A DNA stretch of 64,000 bases, taken from Microbacterium sediminis. Lineage in GTDB: Bacteria > Actinomycetota > Actinomycetes > Actinomycetales > Microbacteriaceae. Each line of letters starts with the position of its first letter. The stretch's first letter is position 1. The notes under the pieces were generated by a model, which saw only the letters and a list, made by a program, of their open reading frames with translations, ran no database searches and had not been told where the DNA came from. The translations under genes were made by a program, and so were the position numbers. This document shows positions 8,143 to 18,175 of the stretch, one piece after another. The stretch spans positions 868,001-932,000 of the forward strand of contig NZ_CP038256.1 of assembly GCF_004564075.1 (NCBI RefSeq). Direction: 5' to 3'.

Positions 8143-9126
8143 GTGGACATCGATCTCGGGCTGTTGCGCACCGTCGAACGTGAGAAGGAGATTCCGTTCG
8201 ACGAGCTCGTGCGGATCATCGAGCAGGCGGTGCTGACCGCGTATGAGAAGCACGTCTCCCAGATGGGCGAGGTGCCCGCCGGCGCCCGCGCCGAGCTGGA
8301 TCGCAAGACCGGCCACGTGGCGATCCTCGTGCCCGTGACCGACGACGAGGGCGCCGTCATCGGCGAGGAGGAGTCCACGCCCGAGGACTTCGGCCGCATC
8401 GCCGCCTATGCCGCGAAGCAGGTCATCAGCCAGCGCCTGCGCGACATCGCCGACGACGCCGTGCTGGGGGAGTTCCGCGGCAAGGAGGGCGACATCGTCG
8501 CCGGCATCGTGCAGCAGGGCCCGAATCCCCGCATGATCCATGTTGACCTCGGCTCGGTCGAGGCGATCCTGCCGCCGGAGGAGCAGGTCCCGGGCGAGGA
8601 CTACAGCCACGGCCAGCGCCTGCGCGTGTACGTCACGAGCGTGGCGAAGGGGCAGAAGGGGCCGCAGATCACCGTGTCGCGCACCCACCCCGGCCTCGTG
8701 CGCAAGCTCTTCGCGCTCGAGGTGCCGGAGATCGCGAACGGTCTCGTCGAGATCGCCTCGCTCGCGCGCGAGGCGGGCCATCGCACGAAGATCGCGGTGT
8801 TCGCGAAGGACCCGTCGATCAACGCCAAGGGCGCCTGCATCGGCGAGATGGGCCGCCGCGTGCGGGCCGTCACCGAGGAGCTCGGCGGCGAGAAGATCGA
8901 CATCGTCGACTACGACCAGGAGCTGGCGACGTTCGTCGCCAACGCGCTCTCGCCCGCCAAGGTGACCTCGAGCTTCGTGCTCGACGCGTCCACGAAGGCC
9001 GTGCGGGCGCTCGTGCCGGACTACCAGCTGTCGCTGGCGATCGGCAAGGAGGGGCAGAACGCCCGCCTCGCCGCCAAGCTGACGGGCGCGAAGATCGACA
9101 TCCAGCCCGACAGCATCATGGATTGA
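8143..9126 (+). CDS. nusA: transcription termination/antitermination factor NusA
   Basis: A 327-aa cytoplasmic RNA polymerase-associated factor that modulates pausing, termination and antitermination. The order is an N-terminal RNAP-binding domain (1-130), an S1 domain ('KEGDIVAGIVQQG', about 120-195), then KH1 and KH2 to the C-terminus ('AIGKEGQNARLAAKLTGAKIDI'). The short actinobacterial form ends after KH2, without acidic repeats. The GTG at 8143 is set by a strong AGGGAGG 6 nt upstream. It heads the nusA-ylxR-infB-rbfA block. Confidence 0.96.
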   Translation: MDIDLGLLRTVEREKEIPFDELVRIIEQAVLTAYEKHVSQMGEVPAGARAELDRKTGHVAILVPVTDDEGAVIGEEESTPEDFGRIAAYAAKQVISQRLRDIADDAVLGEFRGKEGDIVAGIVQQGPNPRMIHVDLGSVEAILPPEEQVPGEDYSHGQRLRVYVTSVAKGQKGPQITVSRTHPGLVRKLFALEVPEIANGLVEIASLAREAGHRTKIAVFAKDPSINAKGACIGEMGRRVRAVTEELGGEKIDIVDYDQELATFVANALSPAKVTSSFVLDASTKAVRALVPDYQLSLAIGKEGQNARLAAKLTGAKIDIQPDSIMD

Positions 9127-9159
9127 TGACCGGCGTTCGCATCCGGTCCGAGGTGTAGG

Positions 9160-9432
9160 ATGGAAGCCGTACGAACGTGCGTCGGCTGTCGCACGCGTGC
9201 CTCCCGGTCCTCCCTCCTTCGAGTGGTGGCTCGCGACTCCCAGCTCGTCGTGGACGAGCGGAAGTCGATGCCCGGGCGGGGCGCGTGGGTTCATCCCTCG
9301 CCCGAGTGCGCGGGGAACGCCATCCGGCGCCGCGCCTTCGTACGAGCTCTGCGCGTGTCGGGCCCGCTCGAGACGCAGACCTTCGAGGAATGGCTGAACA
9401 GCTATGGAAACCAAGTGAACGGCTCGAAATGA
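9160..9432 (+). CDS. ylxR: YlxR family RNA-binding protein (DUF448)
   Basis: A 90-aa basic protein with the family signature 'RTCVGCR' at the N-terminus, then 'LLRVVA' and 'PGRGAWVHPSPEC' containing the conserved GRGA(W/Y) turn. It sits in its canonical position between nusA and infB. The family has been implicated in RNA binding and RNase P regulation; its exact role here is unknown. The ATG at 9160 has GAGG 6 nt upstream. Confidence 0.9.
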   Translation: MEAVRTCVGCRTRASRSSLLRVVARDSQLVVDERKSMPGRGAWVHPSPECAGNAIRRRAFVRALRVSGPLETQTFEEWLNSYGNQVNGSK

Positions 9433-9491
9433 GACCCGTCCGCCTTTGATGGTCTGCCCCTGTCCGGGCAGGCCGCCCAGACAGGAGAATT

Positions 9492-12245
9492 GTGGCTAAA
9501 CCACGCGTACATGAGATCGCAGCCGAGCTCGGCGTCGACAGCAAGGTCGCGCTCGCGAAGCTGAAGGATCTCGGCGAGTTCGTCAAGAGCCCGTCATCCA
9601 CGATCGAGCCGCCGGTCGCGCGCAAGCTGCGCGCCGCGCTCGAGGCCGACGGCGTCGCGAAGCCGGCCGACGGCGGTGCCAAGCCCGGCGCGCCGCGCAA
9701 GACGCCGGCCCGCCCCGGCCCCGCACGTCCCGCCGCCAAGCCCGCGGCCCCCGCCCCGGCTCCGGCGGCGACCCCCGCGACCCCGGCCGCGGCCGCTCCG
9801 GCGCCCGCGCCCCAGGCCGAGGCTCCGGCCGCGCCGGCCGAGGCCAAGCCCGCCGCGACCCCGTCGTCGCCGCCGTCGCCCGGCGGATCCGCGCCGGCCC
9901 CCGGCCCGCGCCCCGGCGGTCCCCGCCCCGGCAACAACCCCTTCAACTCGGCCCAGGGCATGGGCAAGCGTCCCGCCGGTCCGCGTCCGGGCAACAACCC
10001 GTTCGCGTCCGCGCAGGGCATGGGCCAGCGCCCCACCCCGGGCAACATCCCCAAGCCCCAGCCCCCGCGCCCCGGCGCCCCGCGTCCCGGTGCGCCGCGC
10101 CCCGGCGGTCCCGGTCGTCCGGGTCGTCCCGGCGGTGCCGGTCGTCCCGGCGCGCCGTTCCAGCAGCGTCCCGGCGGACCCGGTCGCCCCGGTGGCGGCG
10201 GCGGCTTCCGTCCGGGCGGCGCCGGCGGTCCCGGTGGCGCGCCCGGTGGCGGTTTCCCCGGTCGTCCCGGCCCCGGTGGCCGCGGACGCGGTGGCACGGC
10301 CGGCGCGTTCGGCAAGGGCGGCGGCAAGTCCAAGCAGCGCAAGTCGCGTCGGGCGAAGCGTCAAGAGTTCGAGATGCGGGAGGCGCCGATCGTTGGTGGC
10401 GTCAAGGTCCCGCGCGGCGACGGCAACACGATCATCCGCATGCGCCGAGGCGCATCGATCGCGGACTTCGCCGACAAGCTCGAGGTCATCAGCGGCATGA
10501 GCGTGCCCCCGGGCAACCTCGTGACCGTGCTCTTCCACCTGGGCGAGATGGCCACGGCCACCGAGTCGCTCGACGAGGCGACCTTCGAGGTCCTCGGCGC
10601 CGAGCTCGGCTACAAGGTGCAGATGGTCTCGCCCGAGGACGAGGACAAGGAGCTCCTGGAGGGCTTCGGTCTCGACCTCGAGAAGGAGGAGCTGGAGGAG
10701 GACGAGGCCGACCTCGAGATCCGTCCTCCGGTGGTGACCGTCATGGGTCACGTCGACCACGGTAAGACGCGTCTTCTCGACTCGATCCGTCAGACCAACG
10801 TGGTCGCGGGTGAGGCCGGTGGCATCACCCAGCACATCGGTGCGTACCAGATCTGGACCGAGCACGAGGGCATCGAGCGCGCGATCACGTTCATCGACAC
10901 CCCGGGTCACGAGGCCTTCACGGCCATGCGTGCCCGCGGTGCCGAGGTGACCGACATCGCGATCCTCGTGGTCGCCGCCGACGACGGCATCATGCCGCAG
11001 ACGGTGGAGGCGCTGAACCACGCCCAGGCGGCCGGTGTGCCGATCGTGGTCGCGGTCAACAAGATCGACAAGCCCGAGGCCAACCCGGCCAAGGTGCGCC
11101 AGCAGCTGACCGAGTACGGCCTCGTGGCCGAGGAGTACGGCGGCGACGTGATGTTCGTCGACGTGTCGGCGCGCGAGGGCATCGGCATCCAGGACCTCCT
11201 GGACGCGGTGCTGCTCACGGCCGACGCGGGCCTGGACCTCACGGCCAACCCGAACAAGGCCGCGCGCGGTGTCGCCATCGAGGCGAAGCTCGACAAGGGC
11301 CGCGGATCGGTCGCGACCGTGCTCATCCAGTCGGGAACGCTGCGCGTCGGCGACGCGATCGTCGCGGGTACGGCCTACGGCCGTGTGCGCGCCATGATCG
11401 ACGAGAACGGCGACGCCGTCACCGAGGCGGCCCCGTCGCGTCCGGTGCAGGTGCAGGGTCTGAACTCGGTGCCGCGAGCGGGCGACATGTTCATCGTCAC
11501 CGATGAGGACCGCACCGCCCGTCAGATCGCCGAGAAGCGCGAGGCCGTCGAGCGCAACGCCCAGCTGGCCAAGGCCCGCAAGCGCATGTCGCTCGAGGAC
11601 TTCACCAAGGCGCTCGAAGAGGGCAAGGTCGAGTCGCTCAACCTCATCATCAAGGGCGACGTGTCCGGTGCTGTCGAGGCGCTGGAGGAGTCGCTCCTCA
11701 AGATCGAGGTCGACGACTCGGTGCAGCTGCGGATCATCCACCGCGGTGTGGGTGCCATCACGGAGTCCGACGTGAACCTGGCCACGATCGACAACGCGAT
11801 CGTGATCGGCTTCAACGTCCGCCCCGACACCAAGGCCCGCGAGGCCGCGGCGCGCGAGGGCGTGGACATCCGCTTCTACAACGTCATCTACAACGCGATC
11901 GACGACGTCGAGGCATCGCTCAAGGGCATGCTCAAGCCGGAGTACGAGGAGGCCCAGGCGGGTCTCGCGGAGATCCGCGAGGTCTTCCGCTCCTCGAAGT
12001 TCGGCAACATCGCCGGTGTCATCGTGCGCAGCGGTACGATCACGCGCAACGCCAAGGCGCGCGTCATCCGCGACGGCGTGGTGCTCGCCGATGGCCTGGC
12101 CATCGAGTCGCTGCGTCGCTTCAAGGACGACGTCACCGAGGTCAAGACCGACTACGAGGCCGGTATCGGCCTCGGCAAGTTCAACGACATCCAGGTGGGT
12201 GACGAGATCGAGACCATCGAGATGGTCGAGAAGCCTCGCGCCTGA
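9492..12245 (+). CDS. infB: translation initiation factor IF-2
   Basis: A 917-aa GTPase that places initiator fMet-tRNA on the 30S subunit. The N-terminal IF2N helix ('[20 protein letters not shown]') is followed by a very long Ala/Pro/Gly/Arg-rich linker, about residues 55-290, typical of actinobacteria. Inside the linker a ~20-residue unit built on RPGNNPF-SAQGMG occurs twice in tandem. The G domain carries GHVDHGKT near 419, DTPGHE near 469 and NKID near 523. Domains II-IV follow to the end. The GTG at 9492 has AGGAG just upstream and MAKPRVHE as the usual first residues. Confidence 0.97.
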   Translation: MAKPRVHEIAAELGVDSKVALAKLKDLGEFVKSPSSTIEPPVARKLRAALEADGVAKPADGGAKPGAPRKTPARPGPARPAAKPAAPAPAPAATPATPAAAAPAPAPQAEAPAAPAEAKPAATPSSPPSPGGSAPAPGPRPGGPRPGNNPFNSAQGMGKRPAGPRPGNNPFASAQGMGQRPTPGNIPKPQPPRPGAPRPGAPRPGGPGRPGRPGGAGRPGAPFQQRPGGPGRPGGGGGFRPGGAGGPGGAPGGGFPGRPGPGGRGRGGTAGAFGKGGGKSKQRKSRRAKRQEFEMREAPIVGGVKVPRGDGNTIIRMRRGASIADFADKLEVISGMSVPPGNLVTVLFHLGEMATATESLDEATFEVLGAELGYKVQMVSPEDEDKELLEGFGLDLEKEELEEDEADLEIRPPVVTVMGHVDHGKTRLLDSIRQTNVVAGEAGGITQHIGAYQIWTEHEGIERAITFIDTPGHEAFTAMRARGAEVTDIAILVVAADDGIMPQTVEALNHAQAAGVPIVVAVNKIDKPEANPAKVRQQLTEYGLVAEEYGGDVMFVDVSAREGIGIQDLLDAVLLTADAGLDLTANPNKAARGVAIEAKLDKGRGSVATVLIQSGTLRVGDAIVAGTAYGRVRAMIDENGDAVTEAAPSRPVQVQGLNSVPRAGDMFIVTDEDRTARQIAEKREAVERNAQLAKARKRMSLEDFTKALEEGKVESLNLIIKGDVSGAVEALEESLLKIEVDDSVQLRIIHRGVGAITESDVNLATIDNAIVIGFNVRPDTKAREAAAREGVDIRFYNVIYNAIDDVEASLKGMLKPEYEEAQAGLAEIREVFRSSKFGNIAGVIVRSGTITRNAKARVIRDGVVLADGLAIESLRRFKDDVTEVKTDYEAGIGLGKFNDIQVGDEIETIEMVEKPRA

Positions 12246-12260
12246 TCGGGAGTGAATCGA

Positions 12261-12300
12261 TGATTGTGCCGGGCGGTCCTGCGACTGCCCGGCACAATCG
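12261..12300 (+). terminator. stem-loop between infB and rbfA
   Basis: A perfect 13-bp inverted repeat, GATTGTGCCGGGC (12262-12274) with GCCCGGCACAATC (12287-12299), extendable to 16 pairs with G-T and G-C closures. It lies 17 nt after infB and ends before the rbfA ribosome-binding site. No T tract follows. It may be a partial terminator or an mRNA processing/stability element that lowers rbfA relative to infB. Confidence 0.55.
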
Positions 12301-12317
12301 TTCCCAGGGAGGGAATC

Positions 12318-12746
12318 ATGGCTGGTGAACGCGTCGCACGCGTGGCCGACCGCATTCGCGTGGTCCTGTCGGAGCGCCTGCAGAAGGGCCTGCGCGACCC
12401 GCGGCTCGGCTTCGTGACGATCACCGACGTGCGCGTGACGGGCGACCTGCAGAACGCCTCGGTGTTCTACACCGTCTACGGCACCGACGAGGAGCGCGAG
12501 GGTACCGCGGCGGCGCTCAAGGCCGCCACGGGCATGCTCCGCAGCGAGGTGGGTCGCAAGCTCAACACGCGGCTGACCCCGACGCTCGAGTTCATTCCGG
12601 ACGCGCTGCCCGAGGAGGCCTCGCACCTCACCGAGCTGTTGCGCCGCGCCCGCGAGCAGGATCAGGCGGTCGCGAGCCTCGCGAAGGACGCCCGGTACGC
12701 CGGCGATGCCGACCCGTACCGGCGCGACGAGGACGACGAGGACTGA
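12318..12746 (+). CDS. rbfA: ribosome-binding factor A
   Basis: A 142-aa cytoplasmic KH-type protein for 16S rRNA maturation and 30S assembly. Family landmarks are 'RVADRIRVVLSERLQK', 'DPRLGFVTITDVRVTGDLQNA' around residues 30-50 (the central strand pair) and 'TPTLEFIPD' near 95. The acidic/charged C-terminal tail is common in actinobacteria. The ATG at 12318 has a strong GGGAGGG 5 nt upstream. It ends 17 nt from the convergent ABC permease gene. Confidence 0.95.
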   Translation: MAGERVARVADRIRVVLSERLQKGLRDPRLGFVTITDVRVTGDLQNASVFYTVYGTDEEREGTAAALKAATGMLRSEVGRKLNTRLTPTLEFIPDALPEEASHLTELLRRAREQDQAVASLAKDARYAGDADPYRRDEDDED

Positions 12747-12763
12747 CCCGCGGCGGGCGGCCG

Positions 12764-14401
12764 TCAGGCGGGCACGTCCCGCCGGCGGAAGCCCCAGAAG
12801 GCCAGCGCCGCGAGCGCCGCGGCCACGGCCGACAGTCCCCACAGCGCGGGCGCCGCGGCGACCTGGTCGTCGGCGGCGCCCGTTCCCGTGAGCGGGTCCG
12901 GCGTCCACCAGAACGGCGACAGCGCGCGGACGGCGTCGGGCAGATCGAACAGGTCGGCGAACATGCCGACCACGACGCCCCACAGCACGGGCAGCCACGC
13001 CAGCCACGCCAGCCGCGGCAGCCACGCGTGCGCCGCCGCGGCCAGGCCGAGCGCCACGGCGGTCGCCGGAAGAAAGGCGGCGCCGAAGGCGAGGAGCTCT
13101 CCGGCGCCGGGCAGATCCTCCGCGCCGCTCGCCTCGGCGCCGAGCCACAGCAGCGCGGCGGCCGACATCACGAGCACTGCCGCGCCGGCCGCCGAGAGCG
13201 CCAGCTGCCCGCCCAGCCATCGCGCGCGCGAGACGTGCGTCGCGAGCACCGCCTCCGTGCGCCCGCTCGCCTCCTCGGCGCGCAAGCGCCCGATCGAGGC
13301 GATGCCCCACGCGGTCGCGCCGAGCGCCGCCAGCAGCACGAGCAGCGCGAAGAAGCCGTTCACGAGATCCGATCCGAGCACGGCGGCGTAGAGCGGGTTC
13401 CGCTGCAGCATGTCGTGAAGGTCGCCGAGCGATCCCATCACCGTGCCCGAACCCAGCCAGACCAGGCCCAGCCCGAGCGCGGTCCACATCAGCCCGATGC
13501 GCTGGGCGCGCCATGCCAGGCCCAGCGGCGAGGCGAGCAGGATCGAGGCGTGCGCGTGGCCGGGCCGGCTCGGCACGATGCCGGCGCCGAAGTCGCGACG
13601 CGTCGCGAGCCCGAACGCCGCGAGCAGCGCGACCGCAGCGGCGGCGACGAGCAGTCCGAGCGGCCACAACCGCAGGTCGACGAAGGCGCGCGTCTGCTGC
13701 ACCCACGCGATGGGCGACAGCCACGACAGCCACGAGGTCTCGTCGGAGCCGGTCGCCGGGCTCTGCTGCGCGTCGCCGATCGCCCGCAGCGCGAACGCCG
13801 CGCCGAATACCGCGAGCGCCAGGCCCGTGGCGGTGCGCGCGTGCTCCACGAGCTGCGCGGCGGCGAGGGCGACCCCCGCGAACACCAGCCCCACCAGGCC
13901 CAGGCCGCCCGTCAGGGCGAGCGTGTCGGGCAGCGCCACGCCGCCGACGCCCACGATCACCGCCGTCGACCCGGCCGCGATCGCCGCCTGCACGAGGACC
14001 ACGAGGAGGAGGGCCGCGGCGGCAGGGGCGTGGCGCCCCACCGGCGCCGCGCGCAGCAGCTCGGCACGGCCCGATTCCTCCTCGGCCCGCGTGTGACGGA
14101 CGACCTCGAGGATCGACAGCACCGCGAGGGCGGCGGCCACCCACAGCGTCGTCTCCGCGACCAGCGCCACGCCGAGCGTGTAGTCGTCGAGGCCGTAGCC
14201 GGGCCCGGTCATCATGATCATCGCCGGGCTGCGCAGGATGAGCGCGCGATCGGCGAGGGTGCCCTCGTCGGCCAGCACCGCGAGCTCGCTCACGAACGCG
14301 ACCCAGACGATCAGCATGACCGCGAGCCACACGGCCAGCCGGATCCGGTCGCGGCGCAGCGCGAGCCGCAGCAGGCGACCCGTCCCGGCGAAGGCGGTCA
14401 C
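12764..14401 (-). CDS. ABC-2 type exporter permease, large two-half form
   Basis: A 545-aa integral membrane protein with about twelve hydrophobic segments in two similar halves, resembling the TnrB3-type group annotated as putative exporters of polyketide antibiotics. The first half begins '[17 protein letters not shown]', the second '[18 protein letters not shown]'; each has an 'E(E)SGR(A/T)E' loop after a membrane pair, the repeat hallmark. Start GTG overlaps the ATPase stop by 4 nt (GTGA), so the two are translationally coupled and form one exporter. The cargo cannot be inferred. Confidence 0.82.
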   Translation of the reverse strand: MTAFAGTGRLLRLALRRDRIRLAVWLAVMLIVWVAFVSELAVLADEGTLADRALILRSPAMIMMTGPGYGLDDYTLGVALVAETTLWVAAALAVLSILEVVRHTRAEEESGRAELLRAAPVGRHAPAAAALLLVVLVQAAIAAGSTAVIVGVGGVALPDTLALTGGLGLVGLVFAGVALAAAQLVEHARTATGLALAVFGAAFALRAIGDAQQSPATGSDETSWLSWLSPIAWVQQTRAFVDLRLWPLGLLVAAAAVALLAAFGLATRRDFGAGIVPSRPGHAHASILLASPLGLAWRAQRIGLMWTALGLGLVWLGSGTVMGSLGDLHDMLQRNPLYAAVLGSDLVNGFFALLVLLAALGATAWGIASIGRLRAEEASGRTEAVLATHVSRARWLGGQLALSAAGAAVLVMSAAALLWLGAEASGAEDLPGAGELLAFGAAFLPATAVALGLAAAAHAWLPRLAWLAWLPVLWGVVVGMFADLFDLPDAVRALSPFWWTPDPLTGTGAADDQVAAAPALWGLSAVAAALAALAFWGFRRRDVPA

Positions 14402-15159
14402 CGGGCGCCGCCCTCGCGATCGTAGAACCGCAGGAACAGCTCCTCGAGACTCGGCTCGCTGCCGTCGGCGTAGAGGGCCGAGCCGATGCGCAGCTGCTCG
14501 AGCGGGCCGTGCTCGACCGTGCGGCCGTCGCGGATGATCGTGACGGTGTCGCACAGCCGCTCCACCTCCGAGAGGATGTGCGAGCTCAGCAGCACGGCGG
14601 CTCCGCGGTCCCGCGCGGCGCGGATCTCGTCCTGGAACACCGCCTCCATGAGCGGATCCAGCCCGCTGGTCGGCTCGTCGAGCACGAGCAGCTCGGCGTC
14701 CGAGGCGAAGGCCGCGATGAGCGCCACCTTCTGCCGGTTGCCCTTCGAGTACGTGCGCGCCTTCTTGCGGGGATCGAGCTGGAAGCGTTCCAGCAGCTCC
14801 TCGCGCCGCACCCGATACCGGGCCGTCCGGGTCTCGGCGCGACCGTCGCGGAATCGCGCCAGCAGGTCGATCGCCTCGCCGCCCGACAGATTGGGCCACA
14901 GCGACACGTCGCCCGGCACGTACGCCAGGCGGCGGTGCAGCGCCACCGCATCGCGCCACGGGTCGCCGCCGAACAGCCTCGCCTCGCCGCCGGAGGCGCG
15001 CAGCAGGCCCAGCAGCACGCGGATCGTCGTGGACTTGCCCGATCCGTTCGGCCCGAGGAAGCCGGCCACCTCTCCCGCGCGGACCGTGAGATCCAGCCCG
15101 TCGAGCGCGCGCACGCGGCCGAAGCGCTTCACCAGTCCCGACACCTCGATGGGTTCCAT
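14398..15159 (-). CDS. ABC transporter ATP-binding protein (ABC-2 exporter)
   Basis: A 253-aa cytoplasmic ATPase. Walker A 'GPNGSGKST' lies near residue 37 and Walker B '[14 protein letters not shown]' near 160, with H-loop 'LLSSHILSE'. The signature reads 'YSKGNRQKV' in place of LSGGQ, which is usual for drug and polyketide exporters of this group. It energises the permease immediately downstream. The ATG at 15159 has CAGGAT 6 nt upstream on its strand, compatible with a leaderless start. Confidence 0.9.
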   Translation of the reverse strand: MEPIEVSGLVKRFGRVRALDGLDLTVRAGEVAGFLGPNGSGKSTTIRVLLGLLRASGGEARLFGGDPWRDAVALHRRLAYVPGDVSLWPNLSGGEAIDLLARFRDGRAETRTARYRVRREELLERFQLDPRKKARTYSKGNRQKVALIAAFASDAELLVLDEPTSGLDPLMEAVFQDEIRAARDRGAAVLLSSHILSEVERLCDTVTIIRDGRTVEHGPLEQLRIGSALYADGSEPSLEELFLRFYDREGGAR

Positions 15160-15203
15160 GCCCTCATCCTGGCCCCGCGGGACCCGGGGGAGGAAGGCCG
15201 GGA

Positions 15204-16073
15204 TCAGCGCGGCAGGTGCACGAGCTCGCCGTCCGACTCGATGAGCCCGTCGGACAGCAGCGAGAGGATCGCCCGGTCGCGCTGGGCGGCGTCGTGCCAC
15301 CCGGCCAGGAGCGCCGCCTGCGGCACGGGCCCGGTCGCGTCCCGCAGCGCGCGCAGCACCGCGCCCCGGGCCTGCCGGTCGCTGCCCTCGTAGCGCGCCT
15401 GCTTGCGGCGCAGGTCGGGCGTCGACGGGGCGCCGGCCGCGCGCCACGCGCACAGGTCGCGGATCGGGCAGGCGTCGCAGCGCGGCGATCGCGCGACGCA
15501 CACCACCTGGCCGAGCTCCATGGTCGCGGCGTTCATGAGCGCCGCCTCCTCGGCGGCCTCGGGCAGCAGGGCCGCCATGGCGTCGAGGTCGCGACGATGC
15601 GGCGGGCCGGGGTGCTCCGTGCCGTCGACCGCACGGGCGAGCACGCGGCGGGTGTTCGTGTCCACCACGGGGTGGCGATCGCCGTAGGCGAAGGCCGCCA
15701 CGGCCCGGGCGGTGTAGTCGCCGATGCCGGTGAGGGCCAGGAGCGCGTCGACGTCGCGCGGCACGACGCCGTCGTGGCGGTCGCGGATCTCCACGGCCGC
15801 GCGGTGCAGCCACAGCGCGCGCCGCGGGTAGCCGAGGTTCGCCCAGGCCTTCACGGCCTCGGCGGGCGCCTCGCCGGCCAGCGCCGACGGCGTCGGCCAC
15901 CGCGCCAGCCACGCCTCCAGCAGCGGGACGACCCGCGCCACCTGCGTCTGCTGCAGCATGAACTCGCTCACGAGAACGCCCCACGCGCCGAAGCCGGGCT
16001 CGCGCCACGGCAGCCGGCGGGCGTGGCGCCGGTACCACGGCACCAGGCGCTCGGCGAGGGCGGGTGACGGCAT
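15204..16073 (-). CDS. mutY: A/G-specific adenine glycosylase MutY (short form)
   Basis: A 289-aa DNA repair enzyme that excises adenine opposite 8-oxoguanine. It has the HhH-GPD fold: catalytic Glu in '[10 protein letters not shown]' near residue 37, hairpin '[12 protein letters not shown]' near 115 and Asp in 'VVDTNTRR' near 139. A [4Fe-4S] cluster motif C-x6-C-x2-C-x5-C runs from '[12 protein letters not shown]' to 'RDLC'. The C-terminal NUDIX-like 8-oxoG recognition domain of E. coli MutY is missing, as in many actinobacteria. Upstream on its strand TAGGCT-GGAGGG-ATG combines a -10 box with a purine-rich spacer. Confidence 0.92.
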   Translation of the reverse strand: MPSPALAERLVPWYRRHARRLPWREPGFGAWGVLVSEFMLQQTQVARVVPLLEAWLARWPTPSALAGEAPAEAVKAWANLGYPRRALWLHRAAVEIRDRHDGVVPRDVDALLALTGIGDYTARAVAAFAYGDRHPVVDTNTRRVLARAVDGTEHPGPPHRRDLDAMAALLPEAAEEAALMNAATMELGQVVCVARSPRCDACPIRDLCAWRAAGAPSTPDLRRKQARYEGSDRQARGAVLRALRDATGPVPQAALLAGWHDAAQRDRAILSLLSDGLIESDGELVHLPR

Positions 16074-16190
16074 CCCTCCAGCCTACGATCCGGTCCGTGC
16101 GCGGCCCGTGACCGCGCTGCGACACGATCGCGATTCAACCGTGATGCGGACGCGTCCCGACCGTGACATTCGGTCGGTAGCGTCGAACGC

Positions 16191-16832
16191 ATGATCCGGA
16201 AGAGCGCAGGTTTCCCGCTGATTCTGGGCGCGATCGTCGTCGCGTCCCTCGCGGGCTGCTCGACGACCTCTGGTGGGTCGACTCCGGCACCGGAGTCGCC
16301 GATGTCGTCGGCGCCCGTCGATTCCTCCAGCCCCACGCCCACCGACCCTCCCGTCAGCGCCGAGGACCAGGACCCGGCCGATCCCACCACCTGGGTGATC
16401 GACGGCGGCGCGGTCGGGGAGATCTCACTCGGCGACGACTACCTGGCCACGGCCGAGGACCTCGGCGACGGCTGGGACGAGACGTGCGAGGGGCTCACGG
16501 CGTGGGGCAACCCCGAGCTGAACGTCTTCTTCGTCGCCGGCTCCGACGGCACCATCGAGACGATCACCGTCGAGGGCCTCATCGGCGACCCGTCCGCCGG
16601 CCCGCGGACCCCCGACGGCATCGGGCTGGGCTCGACGCGCGACGAGGTTCGCACGGCGTACCCCACGGTCGAGGAGGTCGCGCCCGCCATCGGCGACGGC
16701 GTGTACTTGCGCCAGAGCGACGACGACCCCACCGACGGCGCACGGTTCTTCGAGTTCGCCGCGGGCGATGACCGCGTCTCGTCGATCACGCTGACCACGC
16801 GCGACGAGCCGCCGTACGAGCCCTGCGCCTGA
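16191..16832 (+). CDS. putative lipoprotein of unknown function
   Basis: A 213-aa secreted protein with a lipobox 'VASLAGC' at about residue 24, so Cys-24 would be diacylated and membrane-anchored. A low-complexity Ser/Thr/Pro segment (about 25-65) is followed by a compact domain of roughly 140 residues with 'GLGSTRDEVRTAYP', a pattern seen in small extracytoplasmic beta-rich domains. I do not recognise the family. TAGCGT lies 7 nt before the ATG, suggesting a leaderless transcript divergent from mutY. Confidence 0.75.
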   Translation: MIRKSAGFPLILGAIVVASLAGCSTTSGGSTPAPESPMSSAPVDSSSPTPTDPPVSAEDQDPADPTTWVIDGGAVGEISLGDDYLATAEDLGDGWDETCEGLTAWGNPELNVFFVAGSDGTIETITVEGLIGDPSAGPRTPDGIGLGSTRDEVRTAYPTVEEVAPAIGDGVYLRQSDDDPTDGARFFEFAAGDDRVSSITLTTRDEPPYEPCA

Positions 16833-16874
16833 CCGCGCGGGTTCACGCGGCACGCGCCGCGTAGGCTGGACGTC

Positions 16875-17765
16875 ATGCATGCGGGCGTCCTCCTTGTCGA
16901 CAAACCCGGGGGGATGACCAGCCACGACGTGGTCTCCCGAGCCCGCAAGGCCCTCGGCACGCGCAAGATCGGCCACGCCGGCACCCTCGACCCGATGGCG
17001 ACGGGGCTGCTGATCCTGGGCGTCGAGGGCGCCACCCGGCTGCTGACCTACCTCGTGGGCCTCGACAAGACCTATCTCGCGACCATCCGTCTCGGTGCCG
17101 AGACGACGACCGACGACGCGGAGGGCGAGATCGTGGCGACCGCCGCACCCGAGCGGATCGCCGCGATCGTCGACGACGCCATCGCGTCCGGGATCGCGGC
17201 GCTCACCGGCGAGATCTCGCAGGTGCCCAGCACCGTCTCGGCGATCAAGGTCAACGGGCGTCGCGCCTACGACCTGGCCCGGGCGGGGGAGCAGGTGGAG
17301 CTGAAGGCGCGGGAGGTCACGGTCTCGCGCTTCGAGGTGCGCCAGATGCGCCGCGCCGACGACGCGATTGAGCTCGACGTGGTCGTCGACTGCTCCTCGG
17401 GCACGTACATCCGCGCCCTCGCCCGCGATCTCGGCGCCGGTCTCGGCATCGGCGGGCACCTCACGGCGCTGCGCCGCACGCGGATCGGCCGCTTCGACGT
17501 CGACGACGCGATCGCCCCCGACGAGATCGACGCCTCGCGCCTGCGGGGAGCGGCCGAGGTGGCCGAGCGGGCCGTGGGCCGCATCGACGTGTCGGCCGAC
17601 GAGGCGCGCGACCTGCGCCACGGCAAGCGTCTCGAGGGCGCGGCCGATCGGCTGCCCGGGACCGTGGCCGCCGCGATCGATCCCGACGGGCGGCTCGTCG
17701 GGATCGTCGAGCGCCGGGGCGCGGCGCTCAAGAGCGCCATGAACATGCCGGAGGGGGCCGAATGA
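16875..17765 (+). CDS. truB: tRNA pseudouridine(55) synthase TruB
   Basis: A 296-aa enzyme that makes pseudouridine 55 in the T-loop of tRNAs. The N-terminus 'GVLLVDKPGGMTSHDVV' and motif II 'IGHAGTLDPMATGLL' with the catalytic Asp near residue 39 are unmistakable. 'DKTYLATIRLG' and 'CSSGTYIRALARDLG' follow. A short C-terminal TruB_C-like segment is present. TAGGCT lies 7 nt before the ATG, so it has its own promoter although it is close behind the lipoprotein. Its stop overlaps the next start (ATGA). Confidence 0.96.
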   Translation: MHAGVLLVDKPGGMTSHDVVSRARKALGTRKIGHAGTLDPMATGLLILGVEGATRLLTYLVGLDKTYLATIRLGAETTTDDAEGEIVATAAPERIAAIVDDAIASGIAALTGEISQVPSTVSAIKVNGRRAYDLARAGEQVELKAREVTVSRFEVRQMRRADDAIELDVVVDCSSGTYIRALARDLGAGLGIGGHLTALRRTRIGRFDVDDAIAPDEIDASRLRGAAEVAERAVGRIDVSADEARDLRHGKRLEGAADRLPGTVAAAIDPDGRLVGIVERRGAALKSAMNMPEGAE

Positions 17766-18130
17766 TCCTGTGGTTCACGATCGTGCAGGTGGCCGTGGCG
17801 GTCGTCGCGGGCGCCCTCTGCCTCGTCCTGGGGCTCGCGGGGCGGCGCCCGAGCGACCTCAGCGTCGGCGCGCTCGCGCTCGTCGAGCTGCTGCTGATCG
17901 TCCAGGTCGTCGTGGCGATCGTCGCGCCGCTGGCGGGCAACCCGCCCACGGGCGACCTGCTGGAGTACTGGATGTACCTCGTCTCGGCCGTGCTGCTGCC
18001 GCTCGCCGCGGTGGGCTGGGCGCTCGTCGAGCGCGGGCGCTGGAGCGTGGTCGTGATGGGCGTCGTCGGCCTGTCGATCGCCGTGATGGTGTGGCGCATG
18101 CAGGTGATCTGGACCATCCAGGTCGCGTGA
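17762..18130 (+). CDS. small four-helix membrane protein
   Basis: A 122-aa hydrophobic protein with four predicted transmembrane segments (about 5-25, 37-57, 68-88, 96-115). It overlaps the truB stop by 4 nt and is therefore coupled to it. I do not recognise a functional family; similar small integral membrane proteins occur next to truB/ribF in related genomes. Confidence 0.7.
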   Translation: MILWFTIVQVAVAVVAGALCLVLGLAGRRPSDLSVGALALVELLLIVQVVVAIVAPLAGNPPTGDLLEYWMYLVSAVLLPLAAVGWALVERGRWSVVVMGVVGLSIAVMVWRMQVIWTIQVA

Positions 18131-18175
18131 CGCACAGCCGGCTCACGACGCCCCGCGGCCTAGAATCGAAGCGCT

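Noticed and set aside
9594..14330. 1578-codon minus-strand frame across infB, rbfA and the ABC permease
   Set aside because: Antisense to infB and rbfA and out of frame with the ABC permease; low-complexity translation and no family match.
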